DNA from: Clostridia bacterium
GTDB taxonomy: Bacteria; Bacillota; Clostridia; Christensenellales; Borkfalkiaceae
Direction of reading: 5' to 3'
Assembly: GCA_017399945.1 (NCBI GenBank)
Contig: JAFQAQ010000020.1
Location: 122,130 to 186,129, forward strand
DNA length: 64,000 bases
The translations under genes were made by a program, and so were the position numbers. Below the pieces are notes generated by a model that saw only the letters and a list, made by a program, of their open reading frames with translations, did not search any database and was not told where the DNA came from. Of the stretch, positions 35,863 through 45,335 are shown in pieces. The number at the start of each line of letters is the position of its first letter. Position 1 is the stretch's first letter.

Positions 35863-38058
35863 TTAACCCTCCTTCCTATCAAACAAGTTTTCTATGGTAT
35901 CGATAGAGAAAATCTTATAAACTCTATTTTCGTTAGACATATAAGACTTGTTAACGTTGAACTCTTCACTCAAATCCCTGTATCTAACCACAACGGGTTC
36001 TACACCAAGGTTATTAAGCATTGCGCTCAATTTGTTTTCAACTATTTCAAGCATTTGTCTGTGTTGCTCGATATTCTTGTTTTTAGCAAGGTTATAGTTG
36101 TATAAACGAGTGATGTTTCTGATTTCGTATCTCAAATGCTCTATTTCGATAAGCTCTTCTTTATAACGAAGTTCATAACCAACCATAGCCGCCCTTTGCT
36201 GTTTCCTACACTCAATATAATCTCTGGTGAGTTTTGCTTTTGCGCTATTCATTTTGGCTATCAACGGAAGCACGCGTATTAAGAAAGAAAGTATAAACAA
36301 TCCCGTAAGCGTTGCAGCCGTTAGAACGTACATGGTTACGGAAGAGAAATCAAATCCCGAAATAGCCATAAACGGAACCATCATGATTACCATAGACAAT
36401 AACCAAATAGCAACGTCTACCATAATGTTTTTACCCATACTGCGTTTTGCTTGGGTGTATTCGGCAAAAGCTTCGTCGGCTTCTTTTCTCTTTTCGGTAT
36501 AGTCTTTGTTACTATACTCAACGCTCATAGTATCTCTAAGTACTTGGGCGATTTTTTCTTTTTTCTTACCAACGACTACTTCGTAATCGTTTCTAGAAGG
36601 ACATTGGTCAATCTTTTTGCAGTCTTCCTTGGTGTTTTCAAATTCCACGTCGTCGGAAGATTCTTTGGTATTGTCCCTTTCCCTTAGGTATTCTTTAACC
36701 AATTTATCCATTTCGGCTTTATCTTCACTGGTCATACCGTCGGTACTTTCTTTTGTGATTTGACAGATTTTTGCGTAAATATCCTCTGCGGAAGCGCCTT
36801 TAATTTCTTTTCTAGCCTCAATTGCGTGGTCTTTAATCGCGCTCTTTTCTTTGTCGGCTCTCTTTCTGCCCTCTTCGTTAACACCGAATTGTTTAATGTC
36901 GTAATATTTAGAACTGTTGTTTAACGCAATAGTTCTTGCCGAACAAATTTTGTTCCAAGAAGTGATGAGCATATCTTTAAGATTATCGGGGTTAATTCTA
37001 CCGATAACCACTTCGTCGGTTTCCATAATACGCTCTTCCCTTTCGTACATCTTTATAAGGTATAAAGAAAGCGAAAGGTTATCGAAAGCAGCTTTTGCTT
37101 TACCACTGCCGAAAGAAGCGTAATAGTGATGACGTTTAATGCCGTAGTGTTGGCTTTCACGTTGTTTGAACGCTCTATAAAACTCGTCGAAGGTAAGCCC
37201 CGCCTTGTTGGTATAAGGATAATCCTTCATAGTAAAATCCAAAGAAAGAGTTTCCGTACAGTGTAGTTTAAAGGTAGAATAACACTTTTTAGGAACGTCT
37301 ACAAAACATTCTTCCTTGTTTCTTTCAGCCTCTTCTTTTAACTGCTTTGCTTCCAAAGCATCAGCCTCTTGTTGAAGAAGTTCTTCTTTCTTTTTTTGTT
37401 CGTCAATAATTTTCTTTTTAACCTTTTCGTCGGCAAGGTCTTCTCTAAGTTGGGCGTATTCTTCCATTCTTTTTTGGAAGTCTTCCCTATACTCTTGTCT
37501 TTCTTGCTCGCTGATAACCCTTTCGGCAGCAGCGCGTTCGTCAAGTTCTTTCTTTTCTTGTTCCAATTGTTCTAACGGAACTTTAACGGTAGTAACGCCG
37601 GTTAAAGAATCTTCGTCTGGTTCTAGAATATAACTTAATTGTTTAACCTCGTTGCTAACGACGTTAAACCCTTCGTGTTTACCGTTTTGAATATAGAAAA
37701 TATGGCGTTCTTTAACCACCAATTCCTTCTTTCTAATAGCAAAGAAAAGGTGATCGACGATATAGGCTTCTATGTAAGGAAAATACAAACTTAGGTCTAC
37801 GCCCCTTTCAATAGGCGCATACCCGTCCGTTCCGTAAAAGTTTCTAACCCTGTCAAACCCGTAAAAGTCAACAAGTATAGCTATACGGAAATCGTCTGCG
37901 CCCAATACCGTTTGTCTTTCACAAATTTCTTCGGCGCATTTTTCCATTTCGTCTAAGGAATAATTCATCCAACATATTTTGTTGTAGCCAACTAACTTAA
38001 ATAGTTGGTCGCTGTCGAACGTTTTATTCTCCGACGTGTTAATTACGTATGTAAGCAT
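35863..38058 (-). CDS. Coiled-coil protein with paired membrane helices, unknown family
   Basis: 731 residues. A globular N-terminal region (1-190, opening MLTYVINTSENKTF) is followed by a long charged coiled coil (about 195-290, rich in E, K, Q and R), another folded region with the phrase YYASFGSGKAKAAFDNLSLSL (about 305-325), a second charged stretch, two close membrane helices (about 545-590) and a C-terminal coiled coil. No enzyme motif is recognised. It sits between the tubulin-like and transglutaminase genes and is likely a structural partner linking filaments to the membrane (inference). Confidence 0.6.
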   Translation of the reverse strand: MLTYVINTSENKTFDSDQLFKLVGYNKICWMNYSLDEMEKCAEEICERQTVLGADDFRIAILVDFYGFDRVRNFYGTDGYAPIERGVDLSLYFPYIEAYIVDHLFFAIRKKELVVKERHIFYIQNGKHEGFNVVSNEVKQLSYILEPDEDSLTGVTTVKVPLEQLEQEKKELDERAAAERVISEQERQEYREDFQKRMEEYAQLREDLADEKVKKKIIDEQKKKEELLQQEADALEAKQLKEEAERNKEECFVDVPKKCYSTFKLHCTETLSLDFTMKDYPYTNKAGLTFDEFYRAFKQRESQHYGIKRHHYYASFGSGKAKAAFDNLSLSLYLIKMYEREERIMETDEVVIGRINPDNLKDMLITSWNKICSARTIALNNSSKYYDIKQFGVNEEGRKRADKEKSAIKDHAIEARKEIKGASAEDIYAKICQITKESTDGMTSEDKAEMDKLVKEYLRERDNTKESSDDVEFENTKEDCKKIDQCPSRNDYEVVVGKKKEKIAQVLRDTMSVEYSNKDYTEKRKEADEAFAEYTQAKRSMGKNIMVDVAIWLLSMVIMMVPFMAISGFDFSSVTMYVLTAATLTGLFILSFLIRVLPLIAKMNSAKAKLTRDYIECRKQQRAAMVGYELRYKEELIEIEHLRYEIRNITRLYNYNLAKNKNIEQHRQMLEIVENKLSAMLNNLGVEPVVVRYRDLSEEFNVNKSYMSNENRVYKIFSIDTIENLFDRKEG

Positions 38059-38084
38059 AATTCCCTCGTTTATAGTTTAGGTGA

Positions 38085-41000
38085 TTATTCTTCATCACCC
38101 GAAATCAAACTTAAAACAGCGTCAAGTTTTTTCTTGTCGGTTTTTTGGTCTGATTGTTTTGCTTTTTTATCATATTTTTGCTTAATATCGGCAAGCACGC
38201 CGTTATAAAGCATTTGGAAGCTTTCCTCGTTGCCGTTAACGCGTTTTTGGCATTGGTAAACGAGAACGGAGTTTAATACTTTTGCAAAATTAACCGCTTC
38301 CTTTTTGGTCTTTTCGTTTTCTAAAAGTTCAAAGATAAAATCAATTAAAGTTTTACCTTTAAGTCTATTTACCGAACGTAAGGACGCAAAAATATTTTCC
38401 GTAAACAATTTTGCAAGGCTTCCTTCCGAAATAGCTTTTCTAATTAACGGAAGGTCGGAATTTTCGTAACCGAGTAGCGGATATTTATCACATTCCAACT
38501 CGATTTCTTTATCGTATGCGTTTGCGTAGTTTATGGCAAGTTGGGCGTTTTCTCTTGCAAAACCGAACAAAAGGTGGGTGTCCTTAAAAAGAACTTGTTT
38601 CTTTTCAAAGGTTACTTCCCTAGATTTATCAAGTTCGGTAATATAGAAAGCGTCCTTATTAGTTTCGTTAGGTTTAACGAAAACCACGCTCTTTTTGAGC
38701 ATATAAAGCACCGCCTTATACACGCCCTGCTCGTAAGTTTCTTGTTGAGCAGGACTGATAAAGGGCAAATAGTCACCGCTGGGGTTATCTTTAACTAGAT
38801 GTGGGTTCCAAAGTTGCGTGCTTTGTAAAACTTTTACCCCTTGCGCCTTGACGTAATTTTTATAATAGTTTGAGTTGTCGTTTGTTTCGTTTAGTTTATT
38901 AAACAACCACGGCTCGAAATTAAGAATTTTCTTAATAGCCAAAATCTTGTTTCTAGCAACCCCTTGGCTTAACGAAACGTCCGCTTCGATAGCCCCTTGA
39001 GAGAAAAGATATTTGTTAACGGCAAGTTGCGCGTCGATTTCGGGTTCGTTTATAAATTCTTTTGCAAAGTCGCCCGCTTCTTGTGGAATTAAGGTAACCG
39101 TTTGAACGACCGTTTTATCTTCCGACTTAATTTCCTTAACGGCAACGTCAAGTGGAAGCGCAACTAACGATAACGCTTGATTAAAGTCGTTATATTTAGT
39201 GCGTTTGGGTAGTTGGCTGGCAAGTAATTCACGTTCGTGAAGAACACGGAATATATTATAGTCACACACCCTACTAATAACGGGGTTTTCCTTAACGATA
39301 GGACGTTCTAGTTCAACTAAATCCTTAAACAAACCAACTTTGTCTTCACGGTTTACGTAATCGGCAAAAAGTTCGCCGGAAAGATAGTCAAGCTTAACGT
39401 TTTTAACGTCTGATTTAAGAAATTCCGAGTAAACGTCAAGTTTGTTTTGTTCAAAAGCACCAACGTTCATAAGAGTGCAGGTGTTTTGATTGCCGTTCAT
39501 AAGCGCAAGTCTAACGTCCACTTTGTTGTCGTCCAACACTTCGGGGAGTAGATCAAAAAGTGATTTATAAGAGGAAAAAATCTTTGAAACCTTTTCTATA
39601 ACCTTATCCATAACAGCCATGGTAAAGGCAGATAGAATTCCCCTAGCGGTAGTTAAACTTTCTTGTGTGTAAACTCCACCCAAAGCAATAATTTTGTTTA
39701 TTCTTTGGTCGGAATTTTGGCACATATCGTAAACGGCAAGAAGTCTTTCCTTTCCTAAACCGTCGTAAAGTTTGTTTGCAGTTGCTGAAATATCTTTTTT
39801 GATAAAAGCTTGTTTTACGGGCGTTACGCCGTCGAAATCGTTAAACAACGCCTTGCTTACTTGATTTTCGTCGGTACCGCCATAACTTTTTACAAGATTT
39901 TGATATAGTGCGGACAAAGCCAAAATCGCCGTTACGGGATGAAGGTTTTTGCCGTCTTTTTTAAGTAAATTGTTGATACTAATCTCGCCTTCGTCGGCAG
40001 TCAACTGCTCTAACACGGCGTTAGTATTCGCGATAAGTGAATCTAGGCAAAACTTGTGGAAAGCCGTTATCGACTGTACGCAAGTGTTAACTCGACCAAC
40101 GAAAAGGTCTAGTTTTTGTTGTTTTTTCGCCTTGGAATCAAACATACCAAATGGCTTAAACTCAGTTTTATCTTCGCCAAGTTCTTTAATAACGTTAAAG
40201 TTTTGGTCTTCAAAAGTCTTTTGAACGTAAAGTGCTATTTTATGGATATAAGCGTCCACGTCGTCCAAAGTAAACTCAGGGCAACTGCTAGACATTTCGT
40301 CAATAACGTCGTCGTCTGCGTCACGATCTCTACCTAACGCAAAGAACTCGTTAAACTTGCTAATTCCAGTAATAGCGCCGTATTCTTCCAAAAGAGTTTG
40401 CGCGAACAACAGGTTATAATCCCCGCCAAAATGCGATTTATCTTGGTCATGCATGCGCGAAACTGCTTGGGAATAAAGATACAACCACTCGTTAGTAAGG
40501 TTATCGTAAATCTTTTGAGATGCAACGTAGTTAACTATACTTTGATAGTCGTATTCTATTTCGGCAACCGAAATACCCGCGTAAATATCGTCAAACTGTT
40601 CGTTTGGATCTTCTTCGCAAATAACGTTTAGGGCGTTTGCCATAAACTGTTCGTGCGCCCTTGGGGTGCTAAGACCGGGTATTTTATCAAATAAATACAC
40701 TCTACTGAAAGGTTGCGCTTCGGGATTGCCAAAAGAGGCGTCGTTACTATCGAATAAAAGACCTATACCAGCGCTCTTTTTACTGCCAATCTTAAAACCT
40801 ACTTTAATCTTGCTCTCTTGTTCTGCCGTTTGGTTATAACCCTTGGAAACGAGTTCTACTGCGTTTAATTCTTTAATAGAAGCGTATGAATTAGCGAACG
40901 CTTTAACTTTGTTTTCAGCAGTAAGCGAACTTTCAAACACGTCCGGACAGGAAAGCAACGCCTTTACGGTAACCTTTTTTGCGTGTCTAACCTTAATATA

Positions 41001-41504
41001 GTTTTTAATATACAACGCAAGGGGTAAAAATAACGCGCTACCCGTTCCACCGCAAAGCGAACTTATTATATAAACGTTAAGCAAAGCGTCCTCGTCTTTA
41101 TCTAGAATATCTTCGCCTTTAACCAAAAGATCTAGTTCGCCCTCTAATTGCGCTTTCTTTTCGGGATCGGACAACATGTATTCGAAAGAAAGTAATCCCT
41201 TCATTCTCCAACCGTTTGCGCCTCTCCCCATTTCCATAGACTTATAATAACTGAGTTTGCCGTCTTTATTATCGCAGGGGAACCAATCTATAACCGTTTT
41301 AGCGTCTAATTTATCTAAAACTCTACCTAAGGAAGAATAATCGGTCATACAAACGGAAGGAATATCGCAAATGCGTTCAGTCGCCTCAACGTCCGAATCA
41401 ATCGCCAAAAATCTAACGCCTTTATTATTAACGCAACACTGGCTAAACAACTCGGCAACGTTACTTCCCGATCCGCCTAAACCTAAAATTAAACTCCTTT
41501 TCAT
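38085..41504 (-). CDS. Tubulin-like (Tubulin_2) protein, second paralogue
   Basis: 1139 residues. The N-terminal GTPase-like domain has the glycine-rich loop LILGLGGSGSNVAEL (residues 5-19) and the tubulin signature CGGTGSA (151-157), followed by alternating strands and helices as in FtsZ/TubZ-like folds. This matches the Pfam Tubulin-like family PF13809. The remaining 700 residues are helical with no recognised domain. FtsZ-like proteins polymerise with GTP; polymerisation here is an inference. It follows the other tubulin-like gene by 79 bases containing a strong hairpin. The two proteins share layout but are clearly diverged. Confidence 0.82.
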   Translation of the reverse strand: MKRSLILGLGGSGSNVAELFSQCCVNNKGVRFLAIDSDVEATERICDIPSVCMTDYSSLGRVLDKLDAKTVIDWFPCDNKDGKLSYYKSMEMGRGANGWRMKGLLSFEYMLSDPEKKAQLEGELDLLVKGEDILDKDEDALLNVYIISSLCGGTGSALFLPLALYIKNYIKVRHAKKVTVKALLSCPDVFESSLTAENKVKAFANSYASIKELNAVELVSKGYNQTAEQESKIKVGFKIGSKKSAGIGLLFDSNDASFGNPEAQPFSRVYLFDKIPGLSTPRAHEQFMANALNVICEEDPNEQFDDIYAGISVAEIEYDYQSIVNYVASQKIYDNLTNEWLYLYSQAVSRMHDQDKSHFGGDYNLLFAQTLLEEYGAITGISKFNEFFALGRDRDADDDVIDEMSSSCPEFTLDDVDAYIHKIALYVQKTFEDQNFNVIKELGEDKTEFKPFGMFDSKAKKQQKLDLFVGRVNTCVQSITAFHKFCLDSLIANTNAVLEQLTADEGEISINNLLKKDGKNLHPVTAILALSALYQNLVKSYGGTDENQVSKALFNDFDGVTPVKQAFIKKDISATANKLYDGLGKERLLAVYDMCQNSDQRINKIIALGGVYTQESLTTARGILSAFTMAVMDKVIEKVSKIFSSYKSLFDLLPEVLDDNKVDVRLALMNGNQNTCTLMNVGAFEQNKLDVYSEFLKSDVKNVKLDYLSGELFADYVNREDKVGLFKDLVELERPIVKENPVISRVCDYNIFRVLHERELLASQLPKRTKYNDFNQALSLVALPLDVAVKEIKSEDKTVVQTVTLIPQEAGDFAKEFINEPEIDAQLAVNKYLFSQGAIEADVSLSQGVARNKILAIKKILNFEPWLFNKLNETNDNSNYYKNYVKAQGVKVLQSTQLWNPHLVKDNPSGDYLPFISPAQQETYEQGVYKAVLYMLKKSVVFVKPNETNKDAFYITELDKSREVTFEKKQVLFKDTHLLFGFARENAQLAINYANAYDKEIELECDKYPLLGYENSDLPLIRKAISEGSLAKLFTENIFASLRSVNRLKGKTLIDFIFELLENEKTKKEAVNFAKVLNSVLVYQCQKRVNGNEESFQMLYNGVLADIKQKYDKKAKQSDQKTDKKKLDAVLSLISGDEE

Positions 41505-41535
41505 GGTAATCCCCTTTAGAATTTTTTTGTTTCCC

Positions 41536-41561
41536 TGCCCGTCGGGTACGCCCGACGGGCA
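41536..41561 (-). other. Strong GC-rich hairpin between the two tubulin-like genes
   Basis: Perfect 11-bp stem TGCCCGTCGGG / CCCGACGGGCA with a 4-nt loop, in the 79-base gap. On the minus-strand RNA it is not followed by a U-run (GGGAAACAAAAAAA follows), so it is not a standard terminator. It may stabilise or mark a processing point in the operon mRNA. Confidence 0.7.
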
Positions 41562-41583
41562 AAGCTTTTTAGTAAATTAATAA

Positions 41584-44500
41584 TTATTCTTTATCAGTCT
41601 TTTCCTTAGCCTTTTTCTTTGCATCGTTGATGATAGTGTTTACTGCACTGTCAACCTTATCAAAGGAGCTAACTTTGAATTGAACGTGAACTTCGTTACT
41701 TCCTTCGTCAACCAAAGGTTCGATAACGTAGCAGTTTTGGCTTTCAAACCAACCAACTAACTGTTCTAAGAACTTTCCGCATTCAGCACCAAGTTCTCTT
41801 AAAGTCTTGCTTTCTGCAAGAGATACGAACACGTTTTGAAGTTGTTGTTTGTAGATATTAACGAAGGTTTCGGGAGTAGCCGTTGGAGATGCTCTGTAAC
41901 CGATAATATCCTTGAATACGTCGTAGCTGGTCTTAACGATACGTTCAGCGTAGTCACAGTCTCTGGTAGCTTCTTCACTAGCTTTAATTAAGTAAGCAAA
42001 TTCAAGCAAGGTAACGGGAACTTTCTTGTCCTTAGTGTCGGCAGAGAAAAGTTTTTCGTGGTAGAAACCAATATACTTGTTGTGCTTTGTTAAATAAGTT
42101 TCAAGCGCTTGGATTTGAGAATCGGTGTTGATGCTGGGAAGCGCGCGTTTTTGAGCGTCGATGCTTGCATCGAATTCAGCACTCCACTTTTCAACTACGT
42201 CGTCTTGGTTACGTAACCAGTTGATGATTTGAACGACGTTGGTCATGTTGATAACCTTTCCGTCGTCTCCTCTGATAACAGTCTTAACGCCGTCTACAAC
42301 TGCACGGAAGTAGTATTCGTTTCTGTTTTGGCTAAGACCGGGAGCGTAAACGAGCTTTTCAGAAGATAAGCCGTGGATTAACGCTTTAACCATCTTAACG
42401 TCTTCAAGTTCTTCCTTCTTTTCGTTCATGAAAGGTAAGAAACCTCTTTGGAACAAGTTGTTACCAATGTGTGGGTTCCACATATCGGTAGAATAGTGCT
42501 TGTAGTTTCTAATTGCCTTGCAGTAGTTGTTGTAGTATAAGTTATCGTTTTCGTCACTAATTTCGTTGAACTTAGGAATACGTAAAGGAGTGATATCCAT
42601 AATTTCACCGGTACAATATAATACCGTGCTAGGCATAGTCTTAACAACGGATACTCTTGCAGAGTCGTTGCCAGAATACTTACGGATAAACGCTTGCGCG
42701 CAAGCCTTGATTAACTTATCTTCGTTAACTTGACCTTGTGGAAGAGCAAGTTTAAGTTCTTCTGCGTGCTTTTTGATGTATCTACCGGTTTCTCTACTCA
42801 TCATGTAAACTACGATGTTAGAAGGTTCAACTAAATCGCCGAGTTCCATTCTAGTATCGATTTTTAGAGGAGGAGTTGCCAATGATTGTACTTTGGAGAA
42901 GTATTCGGTGAACATGCTTTCCTTGGTCTTACCACTTAACTCACAAGCAGCTTCCATAGCTTCTACGATATTGTAAGAAGCGATGAGTTTGAAGGAATCA
43001 CTCTTTTTGATGAATTCCTTATATGCATTAACCATGCTTGCAAAGAGTGAACGATAAGCAGAAGCGTCTGCTTCGTTACCTTCGATTTCGTTAACGGTAG
43101 CGTAAGCTGCGTTGTAAACGCTTGCAAATACGCCGGAACCAACCAAGTTGTCCGTTTCTGCAAGACTCTTTTCGTCTTCTGCGCCAACCGTTCTGAATAC
43201 TTGTTCTTTAATGCTTTCCTTTTCTTTTTCGGTAGAGTAAACGTTGAATACGCTGTCGATAAGACCGGAGTCTTTTCTCTTAGCCATCTTGGTATCTTCG
43301 ATAAGATCTTCCTTTTCCTTTTCGAAACGGCTGAAGAAGGTCTTATACTTTTCGATAAGAAGGTCAACGTATTTAACTAATCTCTTGTAAACGATAGATT
43401 TAAGTTGGTCGATAGCGCCACTGTTGATGTTTCTTGCAACGCTGTTAGCATCTTCTTCGATTAATTGCTTATCAACTGCAAACTTGGTCTTCTTGCCAGC
43501 TGCAATATAAGCGTCGCCGTCGTCTAGGAAGAAATCACTAAATCTAGAAGCGCCTTGTTTTGCGTAATCGCACTTAGGAGCTGCGCCTTCTTCAATCTTA
43601 ATCTTTAAGAGTTCAGCAGGAACTTTTGCAGCTTCTCTTTGTCTTAAAGCAGGCCATTCGGTAACGTAATCGTTGGGAAGTAATGCTCTAAATTTGCAAA
43701 GCAATACCATAGCGGATACGGGGTGAACAAACTTGCCGTCTTTCTTTAATAGGTTGTCAACTAAGGATAAGTCGTTGCCGGTAGAACCTAAGTTTTTCTT
43801 GTCAACTCTGTTCTTATCAAAAGAAATGATAGATTCGCAAACACTGCTCTTCATTCTCTTAATAGCGGTGGTGCAAGATTCAAAATATTTGTTTAAGGTC
43901 TTTCTAATATCGTCAAAGCTACCTACGAAATCTTCCTTGTTGTCGATACCTTCAATTTCGATTTCGAGTTTCTTTTCGTTGAAAGCAATCTTAGAAGCGA
44001 TAGCGTTGTCGATTTTTTCAAAATATTTATCGGCAGCGGTTTCTTCCATAACCTTACCTTCTTCATCGTAAAGAAGAGTGCCACGGTCAACGAGTTCAGC
44101 AACGGGAGAGTTGTTGTCTTTTTCGTTTTTAAGAGCTTCAATCATCATTTGAGCATATTCGCCGTCTTGCGCGATATACTTCTTACCGATGTCTGCGCTT
44201 TCTTGTTGTTTTTTAGCAAGTTCGTTTTCAACTGCTCTATGTAAAACTAACCATTCGCCTTCGCAAGCGTTTAACGCCTTGTCGTGTGCGAGATAATCTA
44301 AAATAGATTCTACTGGGAAGGTCATTTGAGAGGTAGATACGCTTGCGTAAATTGCGTTACTACCGTTGTTTTGAGAACGTAAAATTTCGTGGTTAGAAGC
44401 TTCCGAGTCAAACTCTACGCCGATTTCCGTACAGATAAGGGTGTATAAAGAGTTAGCAAGCACGATATCGTGTGCAGGAATACTCTTCAATCCTGGGATT

Positions 44501-45303
44501 CTGTCAAGAACGAAAATTTGGGTAAAGGGAGCTGCTTCGGGAGTCCAGAATTGTGGATCGTCTGCGTCGAAAAGAACGCCTACGTTAGGTTCGTTAGGAT
44601 TACCGATTCTGAACTTAACGGGTGCTTTCTTCATCTTGGTGCGTTCGCCTTCGTTGAAGTTTCTAGCAACTAAGTAGATTGCGTTAAGTTCTCTTAAAAT
44701 TGCATACGCGTTAGCGTAGATTTTAATTCTGTTGTCTTCGGTTTGAGAATCAGCGTAAATATCAGGAAGAGCAACCATTGCGTTAACGATTGGGTTCTTG
44801 CCAAGTTGTTTACGGAGATATCTTCTTGCAAATAATGCAATCGGAATAAATGAACCCGAACCGGTACCACCTGCGATAGATGCGATAACGTAAACTTCAC
44901 AAGAAGCGCTTGGGTCTTTGGACATATCTTCCAAAGCGCCGATAAACGCCGAACGAGCTTGTGGCTTGTTCATTAAGTTCAAGAATGCAAGATAAGATTT
45001 TTTACGCCATTGAGAAGCGCCTCTTATCATTTCTTGTGAACGAACTGCTTTGTCGTCGCAAGGGAACCATTCTCTAATGTATTCAAGACCAACTCTGTCG
45101 CATATAGTACCTACGCTTGCGGGGTCAGCCATACTTACGGGAACTGCGGATTTAATAGTTTCTACGCTTCCAACGTCAGTATCGAATACGATTGCCGAAA
45201 TGTTGCTGTTGGTTTGGTTGCCGAGTTCGTTAATTTTAGAATACAATACGTCTACTGCATTACTACCCGTGCCACCTACACCGATCAAAAGTATGTTTTT
45301 CAT
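41584..45303 (-). CDS. Tubulin-like (Tubulin_2) protein, first paralogue
   Basis: 1239 residues. Glycine-rich loop LLIGVGGTGSNAVDVL (5-20) and a full tubulin signature AGGTGSGS (144-151) preceded by YVIASI; ALPDIYADSQTEDNR and ANAYAILRELNAI fit the family's following helices. Assigned to the tubulin-like family PF13809. The C-terminal two thirds are helical, rich in Lys and Glu, with no known domain. The signature is closer to consensus here than in the second paralogue, so this may be the active GTPase subunit (inference). It follows the VWA gene by 32 bases. Confidence 0.85.
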   Translation of the reverse strand: MKNILLIGVGGTGSNAVDVLYSKINELGNQTNSNISAIVFDTDVGSVETIKSAVPVSMADPASVGTICDRVGLEYIREWFPCDDKAVRSQEMIRGASQWRKKSYLAFLNLMNKPQARSAFIGALEDMSKDPSASCEVYVIASIAGGTGSGSFIPIALFARRYLRKQLGKNPIVNAMVALPDIYADSQTEDNRIKIYANAYAILRELNAIYLVARNFNEGERTKMKKAPVKFRIGNPNEPNVGVLFDADDPQFWTPEAAPFTQIFVLDRIPGLKSIPAHDIVLANSLYTLICTEIGVEFDSEASNHEILRSQNNGSNAIYASVSTSQMTFPVESILDYLAHDKALNACEGEWLVLHRAVENELAKKQQESADIGKKYIAQDGEYAQMMIEALKNEKDNNSPVAELVDRGTLLYDEEGKVMEETAADKYFEKIDNAIASKIAFNEKKLEIEIEGIDNKEDFVGSFDDIRKTLNKYFESCTTAIKRMKSSVCESIISFDKNRVDKKNLGSTGNDLSLVDNLLKKDGKFVHPVSAMVLLCKFRALLPNDYVTEWPALRQREAAKVPAELLKIKIEEGAAPKCDYAKQGASRFSDFFLDDGDAYIAAGKKTKFAVDKQLIEEDANSVARNINSGAIDQLKSIVYKRLVKYVDLLIEKYKTFFSRFEKEKEDLIEDTKMAKRKDSGLIDSVFNVYSTEKEKESIKEQVFRTVGAEDEKSLAETDNLVGSGVFASVYNAAYATVNEIEGNEADASAYRSLFASMVNAYKEFIKKSDSFKLIASYNIVEAMEAACELSGKTKESMFTEYFSKVQSLATPPLKIDTRMELGDLVEPSNIVVYMMSRETGRYIKKHAEELKLALPQGQVNEDKLIKACAQAFIRKYSGNDSARVSVVKTMPSTVLYCTGEIMDITPLRIPKFNEISDENDNLYYNNYCKAIRNYKHYSTDMWNPHIGNNLFQRGFLPFMNEKKEELEDVKMVKALIHGLSSEKLVYAPGLSQNRNEYYFRAVVDGVKTVIRGDDGKVINMTNVVQIINWLRNQDDVVEKWSAEFDASIDAQKRALPSINTDSQIQALETYLTKHNKYIGFYHEKLFSADTKDKKVPVTLLEFAYLIKASEEATRDCDYAERIVKTSYDVFKDIIGYRASPTATPETFVNIYKQQLQNVFVSLAESKTLRELGAECGKFLEQLVGWFESQNCYVIEPLVDEGSNEVHVQFKVSSFDKVDSAVNTIINDAKKKAKEKTDKE

Positions 45304-45335
45304 AGATTTTCTCCTCTCTTAATATCTATTTCTTT

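Noticed and set aside
41536..41561. Hairpin between tubulin-like genes as a terminator
   Set aside because: No U-run follows on the coding strand, and the genes on both sides belong to one set.
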